From Leptospirales bacterium (GTDB taxonomy: Bacteria; Spirochaetota; Leptospiria; Leptospirales; Leptonemataceae): a stretch of DNA of 47,483 nt. The stretch lies in the NCBI GenBank assembly GCA_019694655.1, contig JAIBBN010000021.1, forward strand, positions 1-47,483. Reading direction: 5' to 3'. A program made the translations under genes and the position numbers. This document shows positions 11,901-18,480 of the stretch, one piece after another. Numbering within the stretch: the first letter of the stretch is position 1; each line of letters begins with the position of its first letter. The notes beneath the pieces were generated by a model. It did not search any database, was not told the origin of the DNA, and worked only from the letters and a program-made list of their open reading frames with translations.

Positions 11901-11923
11901 AACATGCGCCCATCAGGGCGCAC
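5963..11923 (-). CDS. Bacterial alpha-2-macroglobulin (YfhM-like protease trap)
   Basis: The product is a 1986-residue periplasmic protease trap. It contains MG-like beta domains, a bait region, and a thioester motif YGCTEQ with Cys at about residue 1542, followed by the alpha/alpha thioester-domain toroid. Cleavage of the bait exposes the thioester, which captures the attacking protease covalently. Unlike the usual lipoprotein form, this one starts with a basic ~115-residue extension rich in Arg and Trp, then a hydrophobic segment (about 115-136, ending GGLCSVFF). The residue before that Cys is Leu, so it is not a good lipobox and is probably a signal anchor. An acidic low-complexity stretch (DDWDEAEEDEDE) lies near residue 630. 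The start at 11923 is GTG; an ATG follows at 11905. It is 23 nt downstream of a lipoprotein gene and overlaps pbpC by 4 nt, so the three form an operon. Confidence 0.93.
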   Translation of the reverse strand: MRPDGRMFRRYPQALIHWLLLQLDRYADWLPESGNRLLRAWRELRSSLADRKATLQRQLSARIFSWRARIVRRFEPLRQRKAHMAAAARALLGQRVRAPLQRWRERSPRAYARAFALGVTTGALVVSGGLCSVFFPRAPGVGVQLTPPAPYIAGENRGPSPVILEFGQSVAPLERIGRAVDQGVELSPTHPGRWEWTNDRRLSFWPSADWSPGRRYQVRMAPVLHAEQISLNDYSLSFQIPPLHVTIKRLEFYVDYTNPNIKQIVGTIYFNYPIDVSTVKQRLRLVQKSILPGTAGREFSFTLNFNESRTEAYLQSENIEPPEERFQVELQIAEGMLSTLGGEPTEDDARQALSVPARDELFRIEDASVQEISGEDQQLERVLAISTLTEARDSDVQGGLEAYLLPRDRAASPGTEAELRHEWQPEEIDPALLRQSQRIELTAAAGEREFAREHTYRFAAEGGRWLYVRIKRGARNFAGYTLREDFVRILRVAPFPRRIAVQQQGALLSLMGEKKISVAASGVRAVKIEIDRVLPDQINHLVSQTRGDFQNPYFNSYSFNETNLAEHFEEIVRLAPPSGGEVQYFAFDFSRYLTQRTDKTGLFFLRLSEYVPPDPAASQSDDRSSGDDWDEAEEDEDERPLVVERRFVLVSDLGMLVKEAASGERDLFVQSVSRGTPEGDVQVEVLGRNGLPVASAKTDATGRVSIPSLRDLQREKEPTAFLLRKGTDVSFMPYARGDRQLNLSRFDIGGVVGADRPETLTAFLFTDRGLYRPGEEAHIGLIVKSGDWNRRLEGAPLELSIVDARGAEVQRTPLRLNRQAFHELKFESDPGSPTGVYQVNLYTMRDQRRASLLGAASFRIEEFQPDRMQIRASFSAQSEEGWVSPRNLHGVAELRHLFGQAASGNEISGEMELAPAAFAFARYPGYNFHDPARADRRIQESLEAVAADEKGRADFNFHLERFGASTYRLTFVAEGYESGGGRSVTAIRSILVSPLERVIGYRADGSLDYIARGATRGVDLIAVGPDAQRTSSGPLTARTVEVRYVSVLARAEDGVYRYTSVRREIPLREEKINIGAAGLRLNLPSSAPGDFVIYIEDANHLELNHIAFSIAGAGTMAGRLDRGAELQLRLEKGDYAPGEEIRLNIVAPYVGAGLITIERDRVYAHKWFQTSTNSTVQSIVVPASLEGSAYVNVAFIRSPASPEVYSAPLSYAVQPFSISRARRANRIQLQTPDKALPGRNFPITYSTSQPGRIAVFAVDEGILQVARYQTPDPLAHFFRKRALETRTTQILDLILPEYSMLRRSRPGGGDDGDLGRNLNPFRRRNLAPAVYWSGIVQSDATPRTLQYRVPEYFNGTLRVMAVAVSDAAIGATERRSIIQDHFVITPSAPLFLAPGDVAEVSVGVANNVEGSGENAQLTVRAESSGPLSIPGNAEQKLTVAEGKERIAVFRVQARDEPGPAELHFRVEGAGKSSQLSATLSVRPATIYRTSVTGGFAGPGVVEAPTPRRTYDQFRRHSLSLSRLPLGLARGLQEYLRNYPYGCTEQLVSQATPHMLLANRAEFVQNPEQSNAAFTGILRVLRARQNSEGGFGFWSANSFVSPFQSAYVVQFLTEAKERGRPLPPELLERSLKYLEQMSVNDSVDLRSRAFALYLRARNGQVVSNEVLALRRKLAAEPRYEGWQQDSIALYLAAAHKLMRQEPQAAELITRFNPLSATSPDYAHFYDGLLRDATFLYIVAKHFPDQLSRANADLLQRTLRPVYANSFNSLSAAMTIFALDALAAQASQQPLDVQALQILENGTQSELSIPRGLFPQLDFAPQTRVLRLANRSALPLFYQAVQSGFDRRLPAEASKESLEIFRELQNLEGQATDHAAAGEDLQVVLRIRGIGSTQSNVAVVDLIPGGFEAQIDSARAEFSWRPENVDVREDRIILYGSADDRLREFRYRIRATNPGEYVIPPAYAEGMYDRAVRAVMPSPGRLRVAARP

Positions 11924-11946
11924 GCCATTTATCGCGGCAAGAGAAT

Positions 11947-12699
11947 CTAGTCAGCCGCGTGCGCGGCCAACGCCACGCCGGAATGCAGCTTGATTCGCAA
12001 ACGACAGACCTGACCATCATGCGCCAGCAGGTGCGAAAAAACCGGGAAGGCCACAATGTGCGCGCTGCCGGCGCGCTGGATTTGAATGTCGACGCTCTGC
12101 TCGCCGCATTGCAGCCGGGCATTTTCAGGATCAAAGCCGCCGGCCAGCACCAGCGTATAGCCCGCCGAGCCAACCAGGGCCTGAGCAATCTGCCGCGCCT
12201 GCTCATTTTGCCCTGGATTGGCGCCGCTTGTTGCGCCGCTGTCGCCTGGATCGATGCGGTCAGGCCGCGGGGCCGCGCTGCGTCCCTCAAAGCGAAAAAT
12301 CAACGAACTCTGGGAGGCGTCATAGGCAGGCGCAACGCTGAAATCCTCCTGTGACTCGTCGAGGCCCTCTAGCCTGCTCAGGGAGATGGCCTGCAGCGAA
12401 GCCTCCAGCACGCGTTCCTGTTCCGTGTCGTAAGCGCGCACCTCTGGATCGGCGCTCAAACGATCGCGATAGCGCTGTAGATTTTCCTGGAATCGCTCGG
12501 TTGAGGGCGCGCCGGGCGCAGCCGAATTTTCGCCGCGCCGCGAAAGCCGCAAAATAGAAGTAGGGATCGAGAAGCGAAAGCGAATGGCAACACTGCCGTC
12601 CTGTCGAAGCTCGACAACGTGCAAGATCTGAAAGCAGGAACTGCAACTGGCCAATGCCAGCAGAGCTATTATTCGAACAAGAAATCTAGATTTGCGCAT
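11947..12699 (-). CDS. Predicted lipoprotein, first gene of the alpha-2-macroglobulin/PBP1C operon
   Basis: This 250-residue protein has a basic N-terminus, a hydrophobic core and a lipobox LASC with lipidated Cys at 19 (LALASCSSC), so it should be an anchored lipoprotein. The mature part begins FQILHVVELRQDGSV, and that beta strand followed by a charged middle recalls lipoproteins that carry one beta-rich domain. A disordered Pro/Ser/Gly/Asp region lies near 145-165, and two further Cys occur in the C-terminal third (near 195 and 230). The start has a good GAGG ribosome site 5 nt upstream. The stop is 23 nt before the alpha-2-macroglobulin start, so co-expression is likely. I do not recognise a named family; an accessory to the protease trap is inference from position only. 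Confidence 0.75.
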   Translation of the reverse strand: MRKSRFLVRIIALLALASCSSCFQILHVVELRQDGSVAIRFRFSIPTSILRLSRRGENSAAPGAPSTERFQENLQRYRDRLSADPEVRAYDTEQERVLEASLQAISLSRLEGLDESQEDFSVAPAYDASQSSLIFRFEGRSAAPRPDRIDPGDSGATSGANPGQNEQARQIAQALVGSAGYTLVLAGGFDPENARLQCGEQSVDIQIQRAGSAHIVAFPVFSHLLAHDGQVCRLRIKLHSGVALAAHAAD

Positions 12700-12856
12700 T
12701 GTCGCCTCGACCCTCGATTCTTATCGGAACTGCAGGGCATACAAGTAGAATTGGGCGGCCATCAAGAAGTGCGTTTTTTTCTGCGCCTGCTGTCACAGCG
12801 GCCGGAATGCTTCGTATCAGCAAGCAGAGAGCCAAATTCAGGCTCAAGGAGCAAAT
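12700..12856. promoter_or_regulatory. Divergent intergenic region between two lipoprotein genes
   Basis: These 157 bases separate the minus-strand envelope operon from the plus-strand lipoprotein/sigma-factor operon, so both promoters must lie here. I see a T7 run (about 12774-12780) and a clear AAGGAG site at 12846-12851 that serves the GTG at 12857. I could not assign -35/-10 boxes with confidence. A self-regulated site for the adjacent sigma factor is possible but not shown. Confidence 0.4.
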
Positions 12857-13276
12857 GTGAATCGAAACAATATCAAAATCCGGCGCCTGGCCCTCTTGCT
12901 GGCCGCCATCCTTGCCGCGGCCGCCGTCGCCTGCGGCCCGCAACCGGGGACCGCACAGCTGGCGCCGGGCGCTGTCATGGAAATTGCTGTGGTCGGCATC
13001 GACCCGCAACGCCGCGCCGACTTGCCTGGCCTGCAGGCGGCCGTACGCCAGGAGATTTCGTCGTGGCCGGGCTTTGTCAGCTGGCAGTCCTTCGAGGCCT
13101 CCGATGATCCCAATGTCGTGATGGACCTGCTGGTATGGCGCAGCCAGGCCGAGGCGGAGGCTGCGTCGCAGCTTGCTCAGAATTCCGAGGTCTGCAAAAA
13201 ATACTTTGCGGCGATCCGGAGCAATCTTCTCTTCCGCCACTTCCGTCCGCTGCCGGCGGCGGAACAGAGACAGTGA
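12857..13276 (+). CDS. Predicted lipoprotein with ABM-like (antibiotic biosynthesis monooxygenase) fold
   Basis: This 139-residue protein starts at a GTG with AAGGAG 5 nt upstream. The signal peptide ends in the lipobox AVAC with Cys26, then a short linker (GPQPGTAQ). The mature ~100 residues look like a dimeric alpha/beta-barrel domain: a first strand (VMEIAVVGI), a helix with R-x-D-L-P-G-L, the W-P-G-F-x-S-W-Q-S-F strand, VVMDLLVWRSQAEAEAA, and a terminal helix and strand. That pattern (a W/F-rich strand, then D-x-x-x-W-x-s-x-e-e-A) is typical of ABM-like proteins that act on or bind small aromatic ligands or haem. Enzymatic function is not claimed. Its TGA overlaps a GTG of the sigma-factor frame and the sigma ATG follows 14 nt later, so the two are co-transcribed and the lipoprotein may sense something for the sigma factor. 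Confidence 0.7.
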   Translation: MNRNNIKIRRLALLLAAILAAAAVACGPQPGTAQLAPGAVMEIAVVGIDPQRRADLPGLQAAVRQEISSWPGFVSWQSFEASDDPNVVMDLLVWRSQAEAEAASQLAQNSEVCKKYFAAIRSNLLFRHFRPLPAAEQRQ

Positions 13277-13290
13277 GCAGGTCTGACTTG

Positions 13291-14169
13291 ATGCAGCCCG
13301 CAGACAAACAAGCTATTCAAATCGAAAGCGAGCGCCTGATTGCTCAGGCGCTTGAACACGGCAAGGCTGCGGCGCTGGAAGCTTTGCTCAAAATGCACGC
13401 CGACTACATCTACAACATCTGCCGCGGCATGTTCCTGAACCCAATCGACGCCGAGGATGCCAGTCAGGAGATCTTGATCAAGCTGACTGCCAACCTGGCA
13501 AAGTACGATGCCAGGCGCGGACGCTTTCGCACCTGGATCTATCGCATTGCTGCCAACCATGCCATCGACATGCGTCGCACTTCTATGGAGGAGCTGGTCA
13601 GCGATTTTGCGGCTTACGGCCGCGATCTGGACAGCGTCCCGTTCGAGGAGATTGGCGCCGGTGAGCTGTCTAACCCCGAGACGCAGCTCTTGATCGAGGA
13701 GGCGAAACTGGGCTGTATGCTGGGCATGCTGCTCTGTCTGGACCGCAAGCAACGCATGACTTTCCTGCTGGGCGAAGTGATGCGTCTGGACTCGCAGGAG
13801 GCGGCCGCAATTCTTGGAATCAGCAGCGACGCCTACCGGCAGCGACTGTCGCGCGCCCGCAGCGATCTCTACCAGTTTATGCAAAATCAATGCGGCCTGA
13901 TCAACAAGGCTAATCCCTGCCGCTGCCATCGCAAAACAAAAGGATTCATTAAGGCCGGTTACGTTGATCCAGCAAACATCAAGTTCGCCGGGCCGCATCT
14001 GCAACGCATCAGGGCAATGGCGGAAAACGGCGAATGTACGCTGGACGAGTACAACAATGCCGGCTATGCCGAGCTCTACAGAGAAAATCCCTTTTACGAA
14101 ACGCCGGCGACAGTCGTTCAAAAACTGATGGCTCAGCTGGAAGTGGAGTTTATCAAGCGCGGTTCTTGA
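13291..14169 (+). CDS. ECF-type sigma-70 factor with C-terminal Cys-rich extension
   Basis: This 292-residue RNA polymerase sigma factor has region 2 at about 30-97 (DAEDASQEILIKL, then the FRTWIYRIAANHAID -10 recognition helix) and region 4 at about 140-198 (QEAAAILGISSDAYRQRLSRAR helix-turn-helix). After region 4 comes an extra ~95 residues beginning with C201-x8-C210-x-C212-H213 (NPCRCHRKTKGFI), a motif recognised in a subgroup of ECF-like factors and probably metal-binding. The tail is helical. I chose ATG 13291 (GCAGG nine nt upstream); a GTG at 13273 that overlaps the lipoprotein stop is possible. The stop TGA overlaps the ATG of the glycosylase gene (TGATG). No anti-sigma gene is adjacent, so control may be internal through the Cys domain or through the upstream lipoprotein. 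Confidence 0.85.
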   Translation: MQPADKQAIQIESERLIAQALEHGKAAALEALLKMHADYIYNICRGMFLNPIDAEDASQEILIKLTANLAKYDARRGRFRTWIYRIAANHAIDMRRTSMEELVSDFAAYGRDLDSVPFEEIGAGELSNPETQLLIEEAKLGCMLGMLLCLDRKQRMTFLLGEVMRLDSQEAAAILGISSDAYRQRLSRARSDLYQFMQNQCGLINKANPCRCHRKTKGFIKAGYVDPANIKFAGPHLQRIRAMAENGECTLDEYNNAGYAELYRENPFYETPATVVQKLMAQLEVEFIKRGS

Positions 14170-14837
14170 TGACGACGAAGAAGAAAGCGGCGAAGAAAAA
14201 GGCTAAGGCCGCCGCCAGGCGGCCGGCGCCGGTCGAGCAACGCTGGCGCGAGCCGGCAATCCACGCCGACGGCAAGACTCGCTGCGCCTGGTGCGGCGAG
14301 GACCCCGACTACGTCCGCTACCACGATGAGGAATGGGGCCGTCCCAAACGCGAGGATCGATTTCTCTTTGAAATGCTGACGCTGGAGGCCGCGCAGGCCG
14401 GCCTCAGCTGGCTGACCATTCTGCGCAAGCGAGAGAACTACCGCAGGGCTTATGACGGCTTTGATCCGAAAAAAGTAGCGCGCTACACGCCAAAGGACGT
14501 GCAGCGGCTGCTGGGCAATGAAGGCATCGTTCGCAATCGGCTGAAGATTCTGTCCTCGATCGACAATGCTCGCGTCTTTCTCGATGTGCAGCAGGAGTAC
14601 GGCAGCTTTTCGCGCTACCTGTGGAGTTTCGTGAACGACCGTCCGCTGCAAAACAGCTTTCGCAGCCTGCGCGAGATTCCGGCGCGCACTGAGCTCTCTG
14701 ATCGCCTGAGCAAGGATTTGAAAAAGCGCGGCTTTCGCTTTGTAGGCTCTACGATCTGCTACGCGCTGATGCAATCGGTGGGCCTGGTCGACGACCATGT
14801 TGAAAACTGCTGGGTGCGCCAGGAGGGCTCACATTGA
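14169..14837 (+). CDS. tag: DNA-3-methyladenine glycosylase I
   Basis: This 222-residue base-excision repair enzyme removes 3-methyladenine from alkylated DNA. The core begins at about residue 38 with the zinc-site motif RCAWCGEDPDYVRYHDEEWG, then FLFEMLTLEAAQAGLSW with the conserved Glu, and the C-terminal zinc residues in VDDHVENCW near 212. In E. coli the zinc is held by C4, H17, H175 and C179, and equivalent residues are all present here. The first ~20 residues form a Lys/Ala tail (KKKAAKKKAKAAARR) absent from the E. coli enzyme, which looks like a non-specific DNA-binding extension. The ATG overlaps the stop of the sigma gene, so the repair gene is translationally coupled to a sigma factor. 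Confidence 0.93.
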   Translation: MTTKKKAAKKKAKAAARRPAPVEQRWREPAIHADGKTRCAWCGEDPDYVRYHDEEWGRPKREDRFLFEMLTLEAAQAGLSWLTILRKRENYRRAYDGFDPKKVARYTPKDVQRLLGNEGIVRNRLKILSSIDNARVFLDVQQEYGSFSRYLWSFVNDRPLQNSFRSLREIPARTELSDRLSKDLKKRGFRFVGSTICYALMQSVGLVDDHVENCWVRQEGSH

Positions 14838-14876
14838 CATCTGGCGCAAACGACAAGGCGCTCTGATCCCGGCGGC

Positions 14877-15995
14877 TCAATGACCCATATTCCAGCTCAG
14901 CAACTGCTGAAACAAACGCGGAAAACGTCCAAGCAAAGCTACGCTTGGATTCCACAACCACGGCCGGCGAATCAAGCTCAGCGCCAGCGGCGTAAGCCAG
15001 CGATAGTTTCTCGTAGCCTGGCGATGACGACGCGCATAGCGACGCAGGGCCGCGCTCAGCGCGCTGGATTGTAGTTCCACGCCCTCCAGCGACTGGGCCA
15101 GCAGCAAGGCCTCCTCCAGCGCCAGGCTGATGCCCTCGCCCGTACAGGCGTCGATGTATCCGCTGGCATCTCCAATCAATGCAGAACGCTCTGCACAGAC
15201 CTTGTGCGCGCGCGCCGCCAGCGGACCGACGGCGGCCAGCTCGTCAGCCGGCGCGGCGTGCTGCACGCGCTCTTGCAATTCAGGAAAATACTGCAGCAGC
15301 TGGCTCAACAATTGTGCTTTGCCGCCTTGCGGCCGGAAGCTACGCACATCCCACAGAAAAGCCAGCTCCACTTCGTCCTCGCCGGTTGGCGTTACATAGG
15401 CCTCCGCGCCGTGAGCGGCGTAAACTTCCACCAGGTCGCTCCATGGTTTCAGTTGAAAGTGTTGCCGCGCGCCCCAGCGCCGCGGACCGGGCGCCGGGCG
15501 TTCCAGACCGGCCAGGGCGCGCACTCGCGAGCGAAAGCCGTCGGCGCCGATCAGCAGCGGAGCGCGAAACTGCAAGCCGCCAGCCTGCAGGCGAACGCCG
15601 CTGGACTCTGCGACGAAGGACTCCAGCGGAGTCGAGCAGTACACTTTGATTTGCTCCAATTGTGCGGCGCGCGACTGCAGTGCAGCCGAAAGCGTCTGGC
15701 GACGCATGCCCAGGCCTGGCCCCTCGCGAAAACAAGCCTCGGCGCGCCGACCGCTGCAGCTGATATAGCGAATGCCATAAAAGGGTCGCGATGCGCCGCG
15801 AACGATGTGCTCCACTACGCCCAGTCGCTGTAGTGACGCCACGCCTACCGGCATCAATCCCTGACCGCAGACCTTGACCTGTGGCAGCGTCGACTTTTCC
15901 AGAATGATAGAGCGACGACCCTGCATCGCCAGCGCTATGGCCGCGGCCAGTCCGGCAGGGCCGGCGCCGACAATCAGGGCTTCGCACTCATTCAT
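14877..15995 (-). CDS. FAD-dependent oxidoreductase of the type III PKS operon
   Basis: This 372-residue flavoprotein is of the geranylgeranyl-reductase / aromatic hydroxylase superfamily. The FAD Rossmann motif GAGPAG lies at 10-15, the KVCGQGLMP loop near 42-50, GADGFRSRVR near 150, and the second FAD motif IGDASGYIDACTGEGI near 275-290. The start is MNECEALIVGAG at 15995; an open frame to 16112 is antisense-like leader inside the ligase gene. The start overlaps the end of the upstream ligase by 8 nt. Flavoprotein hydroxylases accompany type III PKS and methyltransferases in known phenolic-lipid operons (srsABC of Streptomyces griseus), where they oxidise the resorcinol ring. Ring hydroxylation or quinone formation here is inference; a reductase acting on an alkyl or prenyl chain is the alternative. 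Confidence 0.85.
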   Translation of the reverse strand: MNECEALIVGAGPAGLAAAIALAMQGRRSIILEKSTLPQVKVCGQGLMPVGVASLQRLGVVEHIVRGASRPFYGIRYISCSGRRAEACFREGPGLGMRRQTLSAALQSRAAQLEQIKVYCSTPLESFVAESSGVRLQAGGLQFRAPLLIGADGFRSRVRALAGLERPAPGPRRWGARQHFQLKPWSDLVEVYAAHGAEAYVTPTGEDEVELAFLWDVRSFRPQGGKAQLLSQLLQYFPELQERVQHAAPADELAAVGPLAARAHKVCAERSALIGDASGYIDACTGEGISLALEEALLLAQSLEGVELQSSALSAALRRYARRHRQATRNYRWLTPLALSLIRRPWLWNPSVALLGRFPRLFQQLLSWNMGH

Positions 15996-17691
15996 CGCGG
16001 CGCGATTCAGCCAGCGTTTCCAGCAGACCGGCCAGATACAGGCGGGCGGCGGCGCCGCGCCGCACCTTGCCGCTGGTAGTGCGCGGCAGCTTGCCGGCCT
16101 CCAGCACGCCAACGCGCTCCGGGATCAAGCCGGTGGCGGCGATGATTGCCTCGCGCGCCGCTCTGGCCAGCGCCGCCGCATCGGCCTTGCCGCGCTCCTT
16201 TTCGGCCAGTAAGACGAAACCCTCCGAAGCGCGGCGCTCATCGGCGATGGCAAAGGCGACAGCTCGATCGTGTTGCAGTCCGCCAGCGCCATGCACGGCG
16301 TGTTCGATCATCGCCGGATCATGGTTGCGGCCATGAATGATAATAACATCCTTTTCTCTACCGTAGATGTATAGTTCGTCTTCGTATATGAATCCCAGAT
16401 CGCCGGTATCGAGCCAGCCATTGCGCAGCGTTTGCGCTGTGGCCTCTGGACGCAGGTAATAGCCGCTCATTACCGATGGGCCGCGCACAAATATCTTTCC
16501 CACCGATCCCTCAGGCGCGGCCTGGGCGCTGGCGTCGCGTAGCTCGACTTCTACGCCAGGCAGCGGTCTGCCAACGCTGACCACGCGCAGCCGACGCGAT
16601 TGTTCTGCATCTCCGGCAATGGACAGCGCACGGCCCTCGGCCAGCGCCGTGCGATCGAGGTTGGCCGCCTGTGGCGCGCGACCGATGGCGCTGAAGGTAA
16701 CGGCCAGCGTCGCTTCGGCCAGGCCGTAGACCGGCGTGAAGGCCTCATAGCGAAAACCACATTCTGCAAAACGCTCTGCAAAACGACGCAGCGTCGCCTC
16801 GTGTACCGTCTCCGCGCCGATCAACGCCATTTGCAGCCGACTCAAATCAAGGCCGACAAGATCCTCCTGGCGAACACGTTCAGCGCACATCTGCAGCGCA
16901 AAGTTGGGCGCCGGACTGACTGTGGCGCCGCTTTCGCTCAGGGCCTGAAGCCAGAGCGCCGGACGCGCAACAAAATCCTCCGGTCGCACCAGGGTGATAT
17001 CGCCAGGGGCCACAAAGGCCGTGATCAAGCCGCCAATCAGGCCCATATCGTGATGCAGCGGCAGCCATGAACAGCCGCTGTGATCGCTGATCGCCCCGGG
17101 AAAAACGCTGAGTATGGCGCGCGTATTGGCCAGTAGATTGCCGTGACTGAGGGCGATGGGCTTCGGATCGACGGTTGTGCCGCTGGAAAACTGAATGAGG
17201 GCGATGTCCTCTGTCTTTGATTGGCAGCCCGGCAAGGCCGCGAGGCTGGAATCCAGATCAGGCAGATTGTCGAGCGCATCGGATTCGTCGATGGCAAGCA
17301 GACCCAGCTCGCAGGCGCTTGCGGCGCTCTGCAACTGCTTGCGCGAGGCTTCTTCAGCCAGCACGACGCGAGCGCCCGCGGCGCGGAGCAGCGCGCTGGT
17401 AGCGCCGCTGTAATCGGCCATGCGTCCCAGGCGCGGCGTCGCCAGGCAAAAGGGTCGCGCCTTCAGCAGAAAGAGGGCAAACAGGGCGCGAACAAACTCA
17501 AAACCGGTGGGCGCTATCAAAGCCGCGGCATCGTCGGCGCGCAATCCCTGCTTGTGCAATTGCTCCGCAAGCAGTATGGCCTCGGACAGCAATTGGGCAA
17601 AACTTTTGCGCACCACGCTGCCATCGCGCCCGAAAAGACGTACGCCATAGTCGCTGTCGGCGGCGCGGCGCAACGCCTGGATCAGATTCAT
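15988..17691 (-). CDS. Fatty acyl-AMP ligase-like adenylating enzyme
   Basis: This 567-residue ANL-superfamily enzyme activates a carboxylic acid as acyl-AMP. Motifs in order: P-loop FSSGTTVDPKP (168-178), SWLPLHHDMGLIGG (about 208-221), which is typical of fatty acyl-AMP ligases, the YGLAEAT core motif (about 325), GWLDTGDLGF (about 425), and the C-terminal LPRTTSGKVRR with its candidate catalytic Lys near 547. The family transfers the acyl group to an acyl carrier protein rather than to CoA. The gene order fits this: the ACP gene directly upstream overlaps it by 4 nt, and the flavoprotein gene downstream by 8 nt. I infer that it loads a fatty acid onto the neighbouring ACP as a starter for the type III PKS. 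A CoA ligase cannot be excluded from sequence alone. Confidence 0.88.
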   Translation of the reverse strand: MNLIQALRRAADSDYGVRLFGRDGSVVRKSFAQLLSEAILLAEQLHKQGLRADDAAALIAPTGFEFVRALFALFLLKARPFCLATPRLGRMADYSGATSALLRAAGARVVLAEEASRKQLQSAASACELGLLAIDESDALDNLPDLDSSLAALPGCQSKTEDIALIQFSSGTTVDPKPIALSHGNLLANTRAILSVFPGAISDHSGCSWLPLHHDMGLIGGLITAFVAPGDITLVRPEDFVARPALWLQALSESGATVSPAPNFALQMCAERVRQEDLVGLDLSRLQMALIGAETVHEATLRRFAERFAECGFRYEAFTPVYGLAEATLAVTFSAIGRAPQAANLDRTALAEGRALSIAGDAEQSRRLRVVSVGRPLPGVEVELRDASAQAAPEGSVGKIFVRGPSVMSGYYLRPEATAQTLRNGWLDTGDLGFIYEDELYIYGREKDVIIIHGRNHDPAMIEHAVHGAGGLQHDRAVAFAIADERRASEGFVLLAEKERGKADAAALARAAREAIIAATGLIPERVGVLEAGKLPRTTSGKVRRGAAARLYLAGLLETLAESRRDE

Positions 17692-17951
17692 ACTGTTTCG
17701 CCTTCGCGCAAGCGCTGTAGCAAAAGCTGCAGCACATCATCCACGGTGCGCGGCGCTTGATCCGGCGTTTCACCCAGACGGATACGATAGCTATTTTCGA
17801 GTTCCACCGCCAGGGTCAAAAGGCCGACGGAGTCCAATCCCAGGTCCTCGGCCAGACGGCTCTCCGGAAGCGCCGTTTTCTGTACGGCGCAATGTTCGCG
17901 CAACACCTGACGCACGCGCTCCAGCAGCTCTTCCGTCGATGGTTGACCCAT
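17688..17951 (-). CDS. Acyl carrier protein of the type III PKS operon
   Basis: This 87-residue acyl carrier protein has the phosphopantetheine site in DLGLDSVGLL, with Ser41 modified by a holo-ACP synthase elsewhere in the genome. Around it are the usual four helices (ELLERVRQVLRE, then GLLTLAVELENSYRIRL, and VDDVLQLLLQRL). It sits 7 nt after the methyltransferase gene and overlaps the ligase by 4 nt. A dedicated ACP next to a fatty acyl-AMP ligase implies that the pair hands an ACP-bound acyl chain to the type III PKS, bypassing acyl-CoA. Confidence 0.93.
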   Translation of the reverse strand: MGQPSTEELLERVRQVLREHCAVQKTALPESRLAEDLGLDSVGLLTLAVELENSYRIRLGETPDQAPRTVDDVLQLLLQRLREGETV

Positions 17952-17958
17952 GCTTTGC

Positions 17959-18471
17959 TCAACGACCGTGAAGCGCGCGCACTTCTGCTGGAATGCGCAC
18001 CGCCATCAAGGCCGCATTCAGCACGCTGAATACCACGGCCGTCATCCAGCCGCCGTAGATCAGCGGCGCTCCCGCCAGCTCCAGGGCTACGCCAACGTAG
18101 TTTGGATGTCTCAAGTATTTGTAAATCCCGTGGCTGACCGGCGCATGGTCCGGCAGAGAGTAGATGCGCACCGACCAGCGCGAACCGAGCGTGCGAATAG
18201 CGGCCGCGCGCAAGAGCTGACCGGCAAGCAGCAGTACGGCGCCAATGACAGTCAATGGCAAGGTCGGCGTTGCGAAAAAGGACTCCAGCGCCATACTGGG
18301 AAACCACAATATGTGCATGGCCTGCATCCAGCGAAAATGCTGGCTGCCATACTCGCGCCCGCCGCGCAGACGCATCCAGGCCTCGTTGTCTCGCGATAGC
18401 CGCAGTTCAGCAATGCGCTGCTCGGCCAGCGCCAGGATCAAAACCAGAAAAGCAAATTGCGATAGATGCAT
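17959..18471 (-). CDS. Isoprenylcysteine carboxyl methyltransferase-like membrane protein
   Basis: This 170-residue membrane protein of the ICMT/PEMT-like superfamily has hydrophobic segments at about 5-18, 50-65, 72-92 and 135-155. The diagnostic C-terminal motif is GIYKYLRHPNYVG (about 115-128), which binds S-adenosylmethionine, and the preceding LGSRWSVRIYSLPDHAPVSHGIY is typical of the subgroup found with type III PKS genes. In Streptomyces the equivalent protein SrsB O-methylates alkylresorcinols. The gene is 9 nt after the PKS and 7 nt before the ACP gene. An O-methyltransferase acting on the polyketide at the membrane is the likely role; the acceptor position is unknown. Confidence 0.87.
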   Translation of the reverse strand: MHLSQFAFLVLILALAEQRIAELRLSRDNEAWMRLRGGREYGSQHFRWMQAMHILWFPSMALESFFATPTLPLTVIGAVLLLAGQLLRAAAIRTLGSRWSVRIYSLPDHAPVSHGIYKYLRHPNYVGVALELAGAPLIYGGWMTAVVFSVLNAALMAVRIPAEVRALHGR

Positions 18472-18480
18472 CCCTACCCC

